From assembly GCA_026873275.1 (NCBI GenBank), contig JANTUC010000004.1, positions 1,860,001 through 1,924,000 of the forward strand: 64,000 bases of DNA, written 5' to 3'. Positions 33,401 through 43,342 of this stretch are shown here, piece after piece (within the stretch, counting starts at the first letter, position 1; each line of letters opens with the position of its first letter). The notes beneath the pieces are model-generated. The model did not search any database. It saw only the letters and a list, made by a program, of their open reading frames with translations, and was not told the DNA's origin. Origin of the DNA: Pseudopithomyces maydicus (lineage: Eukaryota > Ascomycota > Dothideomycetes > Pleosporales > Didymosphaeriaceae). Both the position numbers and the translations under genes were made by a program.

Positions 33401-34626
33401 AAGAAGGTATTACTAAGATCCTTCTGGCGCCTGGAGATCATCCCGGCTGTAATGGGAGTCGTCGATTGGGGGACAATCTGTCAGACCTGAAGGCCCAGGT
33501 CGCGGCCAACAACAAAGGCTCATCTTTGGTCCAAGCACTCATGAAAGAATACTCTCAGAACGTAGTTCAACTGTATATGGCTGCGATCCAGCAAAATGCT
33601 GAAGTCGCGGTGCGTGCGTTCCTTAAGCAGACGTTGGAAGCACGTGGACACACCCTCTTTTCAGAAGATTCAATGGACAACGGCTCGTTTATGAAACTGA
33701 AAGTCACTATCGAGGATGACGGCAGCGCTACTTTCGATTTCACTGGTACAAGCTGTGAGCTGTATGGTAACATGAATGCACCACCCGCTATCACTCACTC
33801 GGCGCTTTTGTACTCTCTCCGATTACTCATTGGTCTTGAGATTCCAATGAATCAAGGCTGTCTCGCACCAACGAAAGTAATTCTACCAGAAGGTTGCTTC
33901 TTGAATCCTTCAGCCGGGCCTGCAGTCTGCGCTGGAAATACAAACACGTCACAACGGGTGGTCGATGTTATTATGAAGGCTTTCGAAGTAGCTGGAGCAT
34001 CCCAGGGTTGCATGAATTGTCTGGGATTTTTTGGTGAAGGAGGAAAAGATGCGAACGGTGAGAAATTAGCTGGTTATGCCTATGCATTTGGCGAAACAAT
34101 TTGTGGTGGTGCAGGAGCGACCGCTGTCGCAGATGGAGCAAGCGGTGTACACACACACATGACCAATACTCGCATCACAGATCCCGAGTCACTTGAAAAG
34201 AGATATCCTGTGATTCTTCGAGAGTTCAGCATTCGGGATGGCAGCGGTGGGGACGGTATGCATAGGGGTGGCGATGGCGTCATTCGTGATATGGAGTGCC
34301 GAGCGCCCCTCAAGTTCAGTGTCATCACGGAACGCCGTGTAACGGAACCTTACGGTATGAAGGGTGGAGAGAATGGTGGCCGAGGGGCAAATTACTGGGT
34401 AAAGAAGCGGCCAGATGGGAGCGACCGGTGGATTAACTTAGGACCGAAGAACATGGTTGCGATGGACACGGGTGATCGCTGTGTTATCCATACTCCTGGC
34501 GGTGGAGGATATGGGCCTAAGGGTACGACAAACCATATCAAGATTGACGGCACAGACAGGATTTTATACCCACGCGCAGTGGGTAGCGTTGCTGCATACG
34601 CCGAGACCCAGGCGCAAGCTAACTAA
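30493..34626 (+). CDS. 5-oxoprolinase / hydantoinase A-B fusion enzyme
   Basis: Four exons (30493-30694, 30742-30974, 31024-31555, 31607-34626) encode about 1,328 residues, close to the roughly 1,290 of eukaryotic 5-oxoprolinase. It is an ATP-dependent enzyme that opens the 5-oxo-L-proline ring to glutamate; relatives open hydantoin rings. The hydantoinase A half begins with the ATPase motif IDRGGTFTDI, then GTTVATNALLERKG and FDMGGTSTDVSR. The hydantoinase B half includes HLGSMSYAVRY, DVLVSNHPEAGGTHLPDI and SRGHHTDIGG, ending with a glycine-rich GGGGYG. Alternative in-frame starts exist at 30535 and 30544. The start at 30493 gives a short extension before the ATPase motif. Confidence 0.93.
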
Positions 34627-34713
34627 GGTCAAACATCCTAGATGTTTCCAAGAATTGAGAAGAGTCTATCTCTTGTTTGTTCAGATGACTATGAATTTCT
34701 GAATAGAGATCGT

Positions 34714-36367
34714 TCATTTTCCCATCGTTTTTCGTTTCTTCCATTCACAGTTTGACATACCGTCGTCGCGCTGGATGTATACTCGCACAGCGTCCCAGTA
34801 ATTCCAGCTCACCGCTCCACAAAACACCAACTGAAACAAGATAGCCATGAAAGTAATCCAAGGGGCAACCTGTCGAGTATAATACATTAACTCAGGCGTG
34901 ACTTCCGACATTTGAGGCAAATGAAGGCCTCTCATTCCCCACATGGACCAACATGCACAGCTGTTCATGATTCCCCATTGCGTAATCAATACTATGCCTA
35001 TGTTTGCGAGCGCGGCGATCAGATCTTTGTAGAACACCGCCCAGAAGAGGTATTTTGACAGCCATAGTTCGAAACCGCATTCAAGGAGGAAACTGAGAAG
35101 CCAAACTACAAGCCTTGATTTGTCAGGAAATGTATGAAAAAAATGGGGATTGAACATACATGGCTGTTTCTGGTATGTGCCGACAGTTGATACCACGCGG
35201 GGGCACGATGTAGGATAGGAATATAGCCGTGAGGTAACTGGCACTGAGAACAACCAGCGATACTGTGATGAAAGCTGCCAAATTCCAATTGCTTATTGTC
35301 GTTGAACGTTGGCGGCTACTCAACTTTCTAGGTCTCCAGTTGTTTAAACCTCCATGGATCGCGCGTTCTACGCCTGTCTTGCACCAGCTTGTTTCTTCTC
35401 GATGGGTGGCAGATGGACGACGTGACAATTCACCTTGAATCTCTGCAAGATCATACTCAAATGCCTGTAGAAGGCGAGGAATAGATCCTTCGGTCTGCGA
35501 AGCACCGATCACGGATCCGAGAACCACTGCGGAGGTAATCCATAAGTACATGCCAGAGAATGCAACGCTGTGGACCTCGACGTTTGGCCAATTGCTCGAG
35601 CTTGGTTCAGCTGCTGCTGCTTTGATGAGAGCAATAAGCCACCCCCCAATGAAAAATATTTCGGCCACGAACACAGGTAGCGATTTTGTCGCTCTATCAG
35701 CAGCTAGACAGTTGGCGGTTTCTTCGTACACATGACAAATCTCGTTTTCCCATGCAGGGTGTTTTCGAGAAGTGAGACTAAGATTCATCGTCAGTTAGAA
35801 TAGCGCATAGGTCAAGGACCAAACATACTAGTCTCTACAGAGACCCTGCACTTGATACGACTTCCCACACTCGTCGTAGGAGATCATGAGAAGAGACAGA
35901 GCCTTCCACGTAGTCGCGTATTCAGGATGTGTCTTCTGGATTCCTGCCTCCTCGCATGTAGACTTCGCTAACTGGGTCCTGGAATGACATAGAGCCAACG
36001 TGAACAGAACACTTGTTATTGAATCGACAGGGTCGCCAAGCAAGTGAATGATTGTTGCTGTTTCGACGCTGAACCCTAATGGAACGCGCGGGAATTGAAC
36101 AGCAAGCTGAAACAGCGGAAGCTTCCATGTCACAATCCGAGTCCAGATGTCTTCAATGGGGTACGGGGTCCACCCAGTCCAAATAGAGTTCGCAGTGCCT
36201 GTTATAATTCTACAAGTTTTATCTGTCAACATTTTAGTTCCCTCGAAGAATATATCACTGCCGGGTGGGCATGTCGCATTGAGATACGTGTATTCCTTGA
36301 ATAAAGTATCAAAATCGAACCCTTTCAACACAGATGGCTTGCCGATGTTTGCAAGTGTGCAATTCAT
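34714..36367 (-). CDS. Multi-pass membrane protein of unknown function
   Basis: Three exons on the minus strand (36367-35829, 35777-35160, 35113-34714) encode about 518 residues. I do not recognise a named family. The first 180 residues are Cys-containing and carry N-glycosylation sequons, suggesting an extracellular or luminal domain. Hydrophobic spans then follow: VFVAEIFFIGGWLIALI, WITSAVVLGSVIGA, a long SLVVLSASYLTAIFLSY segment, and three more in the last exon. The short C-terminal tail is basic. The third exon is placed using the acceptor just before 35113, the only one nearby that keeps the frame. The N-terminus may be incomplete, since no signal peptide is visible before the luminal-like part. 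It is tail to tail with the oxoprolinase gene. Confidence 0.7.
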
Positions 36368-37029
36368 TTTTGATGCAGAGAAATTGCGCTGGCTTGTTTT
36401 CCACTCAAGTCATGCCGACGTCCTTTGAGTATATATCTGCGTGCCAGACGATCTCGGCCTCGTAATATTTCAACAGATAGCTGGAACAGGTCGTTTTTGG
36501 ACACCGCGTGCATACGACGAGGCTGCCAATCACAACCGATCCAACTGCTGCCTGGCCAATGATTGAGTTGTAAGCTTAACCTTGGTCATGCGGATAGTGA
36601 CCACATCTAGTCAGAGGATGGTAAGACTATCGTACTTGCTTTTTCGATCGATGAAATTCCCTCAGTGTTTCATGGAATTCTCTTCATATTTTCCCCGAAG
36701 ATATCCTTGAAGACGACCAACAATGGGAGCGAGGAGTGACACAGGTGACACGTAAAGAAGGCTGAGGAACGGTAAGGTCACACGACTTTGGTTAGCCCTG
36801 ACGCCTCAATGCACTCCTCTGTGGCTGTGCATTGCAAACTCGTAACCAACGCTCCAATCACCATGAACTTTCTAATCTTGACTGCTTCTTGAACGTGAAA
36901 TAAGCAAGAACCATCGCAGCTGAAGAAAGCCAAAGGCTGCAATAATACGACTCGCATAGCAATGGTTAGAAAGGACGACATTCTGGACTGTAACATGACC
37001 CTATACGAAATAGCCTGGAATCCGTTCAA
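36368..37029. other. Intergenic region
   Basis: This lies between two minus-strand genes and should hold the promoter of the membrane protein. An 83-codon minus-strand frame at 36778-37029 runs into the end of the PDI-like gene but has no domain, and the PDI-like stop codon is clear. I call no gene. Confidence 0.5.
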
Positions 37030-38306
37030 TTATAATTCATCATGGTGTATTGTTCCAGATCCCACGTCTCTTGGCTCGCCGTCCTTGATTTCAGGTGCAT
37101 TCTCTCCGAATACCTGTCCCGATGTCGCCTCGCCTTGCAAAATTATCATCAACATGTCTTCCACAGTTGACGCCACTATGTTTCTGCTTTGCATGTATGT
37201 GAATACATTATCGTTCATTGGGGCGTGAACAGCTAGTGCTGGAAATGTGTGGTTCACAAGCCCGAAATTCTTCGCCATCGGACCGTATTCGATAGCATCT
37301 GCTACACCGAATGTGACGTATTGTTTGAATCTTTTTGCTAAGGGTGTGAGTTCGTGGCGCAATAATCTAGCTTCTTCTTCCGTGGTGGCGAAAAGGTAGG
37401 CGGATAATTTGTCGGGCTGTGCATGGTTAGCCAATTGTTGGTATTTCCCTCAAAGTGCCGTCGAAAGTGCCGTCGACTCACAGCCATATATGCCTCCATT
37501 TTACGCTCATTGAACTCCCCAATGACCAATTCCGGCGCTGTGGCTAGGAATTGTTCTATGCTTGCTTCGGTCAAGGGCCCTTTGAGGACCTTGTGGTCGC
37601 CGTCAGCGTTCTTATAGCAGACGATCGAGGGCACAGGGACGGCCTCTTGATTCGCACTCTGTTCGTTTGTTGTGTAGCCGAAAATAAAATCTTCGTGGCG
37701 TTTATCTGAGACCGAATAGAACGCCTCTGTCGCTTCATCCCACTCTCCCGACAAAAATGCAACGACTACGATATCATCAAGCCTTTTGAACTCACTCAAC
37801 TCCTCTTTCGAGCCTACATCAGACCTGATGGTGTATTCATGCTTTCGCAGGAAAGACTTGATGGCGTGTGTAGTTTTTCGCCCACGATACCTTCTCGTCA
37901 CGACCCCGTCTTTTACGCATCGCCCAGCTTTGAATAAGCGTATTGCAGGATATTCGTTTACATCATATAACTCGCATAGCTCTTTTTGCACATCGCAGTC
38001 GATTAAATGTATTTTCGTCTTGACATGTTGATCGTTTGCTAATTCTTGCATGGTTTGATGGAACACCTGAACGGGCTCGAGTGTCTGTGAAGAGAAGCCC
38101 ACTAAAGTACGGCAATTGTCTTTGAATGCAGACTCCAGCTCCAATTGTTCCCAGCTCCACCATAGATCGGAGCCCTTTGTTATTGGGCGAGAATCATCAT
38201 GTGCGCGACTGCTTCGAAATGTCTGCTCGTCCGATCCTGGTGTCGATGTGGCCAATGCGAGTCGAAATGGAGCCGCAAGCAACAATAATTGTAGTAGCGC
38301 TGGCAT
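37030..38306 (-). CDS. PDI-like ER protein without a CxxC active site, HDEL-tagged
   Basis: Two exons on the minus strand (38306-37482, 37416-37030) encode about 403 residues. A signal peptide (MPALLQLLLLAAPFRLALA) starts the protein and HHDEL ends it, so it should be a resident of the ER lumen. The first domain is a thioredoxin fold aligned to PDI: the strand before the active site reads LVGFSSQ and the cis-proline loop reads YPAIRLF. Where PDI has WCGHC there is QTLEPV, so no redox cysteine pair exists. Two more thioredoxin-like domains (b and b' type) follow; the second catalytic a' domain is absent. It is therefore likely a chaperone or subunit rather than an oxidase. It is divergent from the prolyl hydroxylase-like gene at 38530. 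Confidence 0.85.
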
Positions 38307-38529
38307 TATGGTCTTTCCACGGGCCCGCTCGTGAATTCAAAAGTCTCTTGTGATGATAGAGATGAATGTAATTAAGGAGTTGCAAGATGTCGTGTGAGAC
38401 TTTGGGCGTCGTGGGGGTGCTGGAACCTACCTCGTTTCAGAATTGTCTCTTCGACCTGGAAACCCCACCGGATCTCAACTCTTCATTGAACTTCCGGAAA
38501 AACCCAATCTACAACAGCAACAAGCTATA

Positions 38530-39302
38530 ATGCTTACTTCTTTTCTCTCACTACCGCTATACGCGCTTCTCGCAGCAGCGACCTCCAACTATACATGCCC
38601 GCAGCACCTCTACAACGTGCAAATATTCTCCGAGGATCCTCTGATAATTTACATACCTGGCTTCCTCACAGAATCGGAAGCTAAACATCTCGAATCGGTA
38701 TCCTCAGGCCGCTTTACCTCATCCCAAATTGCCGACCATTCCGGCCAGCAGCACCTGGCATCAACACGCACTTCACGTTCAACGTCATTGCACAGCGACG
38801 AAGTAGTCCGCTGCATCGAGGAGCGCGCTCTCCAGTTTCAAGGTTATGACATCCCGCGTACGCATCTCGAGCCATTGCAGGCTGTGCAGTACAGCATAGG
38901 AGAGAAGTATGCGCCGCACACGGATTGGTTCACTTCATCGCTGCAAACAACGGAGGAGTACGGCGGCAATAGGCTGTCATCATTTTTTGTGTACATTAGT
39001 ACATCCGATGATATCATCGGCGGAGGAACGCAATTCCCCTGCTCGATGCGCCTAAAGATGAGCGGTGGTGCAAGTTTGTGAACTGCGATGCTGGCTGGGA
39101 CGACGGCGTTACGTTCAGACCTATCGCAAGGAACGCGGTGTACTGGCGAAACCTCCAAAATGTGAGAAATGGAAACGAAAAAACGGGTGATCGGAGAACG
39201 CTGCATTCGGGCCAGCCGGTTCAGCGGGGGAAGAAATTAGGCATGAACATCTGGACAAGGGAAGGTGAGCTGGATAAGAAATTTCGAGGCGAGGTAGTAT
39301 GA
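38530..39302 (+). CDS. Prolyl 4-hydroxylase-like 2-oxoglutarate/Fe(II) dioxygenase (frameshifted)
   Basis: The gene is a single exon with a break in frame. The first part (to about 39040) has a signal peptide, then IYIPGFLTESEAKHLE and the iron-binding HTD in YAPHTDWF, then GGGTQFP. The second part continues in another register with DERWCKFVNCD, GVTFRP, the distal iron-ligand His and the 2-oxoglutarate-binding Lys. The two halves join exactly if the CCCC run at 39036-39039 had one more C, restoring the family sequence around FPLLDAP; the intact protein would have 257 residues. The enzyme family hydroxylates proline in secreted proteins using 2-oxoglutarate, oxygen and iron. A one-base sequencing error is more likely than decay. 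Confidence 0.85.
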
Positions 39303-39435
39303 CAGAAGCAAAGGACAAGACAAGGTGATGAATGATGAATGATGGTTTGAGAATCATGCGTGAAATGGCTCCAATTGAGTGTATATATACGATGCCCGGT
39401 GAAAATAAGATAATAAATTCGTTACATGTCGTGTC

Positions 39436-40894
39436 TCATAGAATGATCATTCCAATCCCAATGCCAAAAGCGCCCGCTATCAGGATAGATATCGACGTCA
39501 CGGAGGGTATTGTAGCTGCTTCATTTGGCGATACCTTGCCCGTGACGCTCGTTCCTGATGCAGCAGTGCACTGATCTCCGCAAGAGAAACCATTCGGACA
39601 GCAGTTCCCACCTAAGCTAGCAGCACAGCTGTACCAAGCACTTGGGCAGCTACCCTCCTGGGGAGCAACAGTGGCACCACTCGGGGCGACAATCACGACG
39701 CCATTCGTATTGACGAGCGTGGTACTCGCCGTCGGAACGCATGAACCGGTCGTTTGGCAATCGCGACCGACACGACAGCAGCCGGACGGATAATATGCGC
39801 TGCAGACATAGAAACCGACAGGGCATACAGAATCGGTCGGTGAAGATACGGGCGGCGTTGTAGTGGATCCAGAGTCACTTGTGGGGCGGACGGGCGCAGA
39901 AGGTATCAGTGTGCTCGATGGTTCGTCACCAAGGCACGACGCACCAGTCGCACATGTCCTTCCGTTTTGACAGCAGCCGCCCCCAAGAGATGCTGGACAC
40001 GAGAACCAGCCTGTGCTGCATATATATGGTGTCGAAGGTGTTGGCGTGGATGTCGGCGAAGAAGATGTGGATGACGAGGATTGCGTTGTGGGTACCACGA
40101 TGACAGTACTCGAGGATGTGGTACTGGTAGAGGATGTAGATGTAGAAGGCTGGACATAAGTCACCGAAGTTGCGACCGCCACGCCTGTTCAAGTCAGCTC
40201 CTGCGGCTAGAGGGAATTGACGCAACGCCGGGCTCGATCAAATTTACTTACATCCTACATCGAGGCAGCTATAACCAGGCACACAGCAGCCGCCATTCGG
40301 GCTTTCAGGACAGCTTGTATACCCTGCCTCGGAATCACAGCTTATCCCTCCGCTGCACGTTTGCCCATCCGGACAACAACCAACAGGCCCCAGTCCTTGA
40401 TCGGAGATCTTCATGCAAGTGCTGCCGGTACCGCAACAACTGTTCGGTTCTCCGATGGACGAACAATCGCTCGTTCCTGTGGGACATTTGAATCCGCGCT
40501 TCAAGAGCACGTCTCTCGCACGAAATCGCAGATACCAATCTCGCTGTGAGCTTTCCTCCACTGGTCGTAACGCAGGTTCGAATTGCGCGGTGACATTGGA
40601 CAATTCTCTGATGTCTCTTTCCGCTCGCTTGTCTGTCTCGGTATGTTGTAGGTCCGAAGCAAATATCCAATTGTCGAACATGAACATTTCGCCTTCATCG
40701 CTGCTCATCTTTTTGACACCAATTGGCTTCTCACTCCTCATCTTCTCGTGGATGTCCAGACTGCGCTTCACATGCACCTCATCCTCGGGGAAATATTTCA
40801 TGTGTTTCGGTAGGTTGTGCGGCCATTGCGGTTCGGCGGCGCAGAGGACGAGCAGGACGGTCGGTGGAAGCGCGAGCAGGTTGGGCAGCTTCAT
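39436..40894 (-). CDS. GPI-anchored cysteine-rich cell-surface protein
   Basis: Two exons on the minus strand (40894-40252, 40184-39436) encode about 463 residues. The N-terminus is a signal peptide and the C-terminus a hydrophobic segment (ISILIAGAFGIGIGMIIL) after a small-residue region, the pattern of GPI attachment. In between are about five copies of a cysteine module of the form C-P-x(5-7)-C-x(5-8)-G-C-C-x2-G-x2-C. Examples are the segments ending GGCCVPGYSC, GGGCCQNGRTC, SGCCRVGRDC and GNCCPNGFSC. A Ser/Thr/Pro-rich linker, probably O-mannosylated, separates them. Proteins of this architecture are common in Pezizomycotina walls; function is unknown. It is tail to tail with the prolyl hydroxylase-like gene. 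Confidence 0.87.
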
Positions 40895-41756
40895 AATTTC
40901 GAGTACATGTGTAGCTCCCGATAGCGATCAAACCCTATGAGGATGTCGCACAAAGGCTCTCAGGGTCTTTACGCGAGGTATGCAGGTGGATAAGAATGGG
41001 TAGTCAAGTAAGTATAGCTTTGGTAGCGATGCGGTATGAGATCACAACAGAAGGTGGTTGGGCTGACGTTTCGCCTTGAGAAATTGGCGAGGCTGGGATG
41101 CGTTGGCAGCAACGCGTCTGCGCCGGGGCAACGTATACAAGGGGCATCCCTAGACCGTGACTCGCAAGAGAACAAGGACTTGAAAGAGGTCGATGCGACG
41201 AGTCTAATGTGAGGGGCAGTCGAGTTGACGTATGTAGGTAGTAAGGTGCTGCGTTCCGTGGATTCCGAAGCCTCGGCTGATGCGCATGATATGCAGCCTT
41301 AGGCAGCTTGCATCTGTAGAACTAAAATCAGACAGACAAACCACAGATACCGGAGTCTTTTGAACATCCGAAAAGCACATCATCTCATCTCGTGAAATTA
41401 CAAGGACATACATATGTACTTGGTTCAATTGAGAAGGGTGGGCTGTAAAGAGACAGTGCGGGTGAGCACCAAATGTTCTACTGGGCACTGATTCTTTCGT
41501 CTTGCATGCTCTGGAACCACATCTGGTAATCCATCCTTGCATGCTACTTACCTTGGAACCAACTCCATCACGTGGATACTTTGCAACATCTCCATCTGCA
41601 TGTGAACAAGATCGGGGAGGGCAAGATCTCGCTTATTCTTGCCTTGCGCATATGACGCTAAACCCAGAATAGCTAGATGTTCGTAAACTTCACAGCATTT
41701 CCCCTCCAAAACGTTGCTGGTTGGTGAAAGTCACGCTGCGTTGCGCCATATTGACC
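40895..41756. other. Divergent intergenic region
   Basis: About 860 bp between the GPI protein gene (minus) and the EFM6-like gene (plus). Short domain-free frames only. Confidence 0.5.
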
Positions 41757-42640
41757 ATGTCTGACAGTGAAGATAACGGCATCTTTGGCGTGAGCGAAGA
41801 CCTCGTTCCTCCCGCTGTAATCAAATCGGCCGGAGTCTCAGAAGTTGACTTCGATGGACTGTTGTCCCCGCCACTGAAACTCCAAGAAGACTTAAAGAAC
41901 GGCTGTGGTGGACAGCTATGGCCGGCCGGCATGGTTCTAAGCAAGTACATGTTGCGGAAACACAAAGACGACTTGGAGGGAAAGGAAGTGTATTACTCCT
42001 TGATACTGCTTGGTGTAATCCATCCATCTGACGTGTTTTCAGCATTGAGCTTGGTGCGGGGGTGGACTCGTTGGGTATGCCTTCTTTTCCTATATTTCTC
42101 TTAGTTCTGAGAAGATGTTGTTTCGTTTTTTGTTGTCAGCATGGTCAACTAACCAACTTCCACAGCCTGGCAGTAGCTCTGGGTTGCCGTACAAACACCA
42201 CTCTCCACATAACCGATCAACTCCCCATGTACGAACTCATGAAGCAGAACATAACTCTCAACCATCTTGAATCCAAGGTTTCAGCCACAATCTACGACTG
42301 GGGTATGCCTACTCCTTCTGGTCTACCGCGACACCCAGACGTTATACTAGCCGCCGACTGCGTTTACTTTGAGCCCGCGTTTCCACTACTGCAGGAGACG
42401 CTTAAGGACTTGATTGGAGAGAACACCGTGTGCTATTTCTGCTTCAAGAAGAGAAGAAGAGCAGATCTCCAATTTATGAAGGTGGCGAAGAAGATGTTTG
42501 ACGTGAAGGAGGTAGAAGACGATCCAGATAAGGAAGTGTACTCAAGACAAAGTCTGTTTTTGTGAGTGAACACGAATTGTGAGGAATAGCAAACCGTCTT
42601 ACTGATCCCTTACAGGTACCGCATTACTAAAAAAACTTAA
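41757..42640 (+). CDS. EFM6/METTL21-type protein lysine methyltransferase (frameshifted)
   Basis: Four exons (41757-41989, 42043-42074, 42166-42561, 42616-42640) would encode about 228 residues. It belongs to the family-16 lysine methyltransferases that modify elongation factors; yeast Efm6 acts on eEF1A. Visible signatures are LWPAGMVLSKYM, the SAM motif starting IELGAG, the ITDQ acidic-loop strand, and DVILAADCVYFEPAFP corresponding to the family D/ExxY motif. In exon 2 the frame is off by one. Adding one G to the GGGGG run at 42058-42062 gives the canonical glycine-rich loop (ELGAGGGLVGLA) across the splice junction and keeps every other phase. The break is therefore probably a base-call error. 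Assignment to EFM6 rather than a sister enzyme is tentative. Confidence 0.82.
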
Positions 42641-43342
42641 ACTGATTTATAAATTGTTCTTGGTTGCCTGAAATATTGGAATACACTCAGATGGCGGGGG
42701 GCTGAGAGTGTGACGGATCGGTTATTCAACCCTATAATTGCCTCTTCTTTACCGCGCCTCTTGGTATGTTAAACGATAGTGCGTGCTGAAGTGTGTGGTG
42801 CTATGACTGATGCATTCTCACCTGTTACCAAATATCAATACTGATAATCAATACTACAAACGCCTCGTCAAGTAACGGGATGGAATGTGAGCGTTGGGAG
42901 ACTTTTAAATCGTAGTATTTTGGGCATTTCTAAGGGGTTGTATTTTTTTTTCGGGACATGCCTTAATCCCCTCCCTCGATTGTGAAGATAGCTATAAGCG
43001 CAGCATCAGCCTCTGACTTGGTCACTGTACTACCAAACATGTGACGCCAGTCCTACCTATCCAATCGAACTCTGGCGTAACATCCAGGCCCCTCAACCTT
43101 TTAGAATTGCATCTTTAGGCATCGCACTCCTGATCTTAGCTCCCTCGGTCCCACTCGTTCAGCTTACCAGGATTTCTTCCTTCCCCTTCTGCAACCCTAT
43201 ATACTATTACCCTCAAGCCTGCCCATTTAAAAGAGAAAAAGACATTAATCAGTGTGGTATCTTGCAAACGCCATGCTACATGCAGCCTGAATAGGAACTC
43301 CAATATTATCAATGCTTTGGTCACCATACTGCTTCGCTTTCA
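42641..43342. other. Intergenic region between convergent genes
   Basis: About 700 bp of AT-rich sequence between the EFM6-like and JmjC genes. No domain-bearing frame or repeat family was recognised. Confidence 0.5.

Noticed and set aside
38530..39302. Programmed ribosomal frameshift in the prolyl hydroxylase-like gene
   Set aside because: No slippery heptamer is present, and the same type of one-base homopolymer break recurs in five other genes nearby, so a sequence error is simpler.
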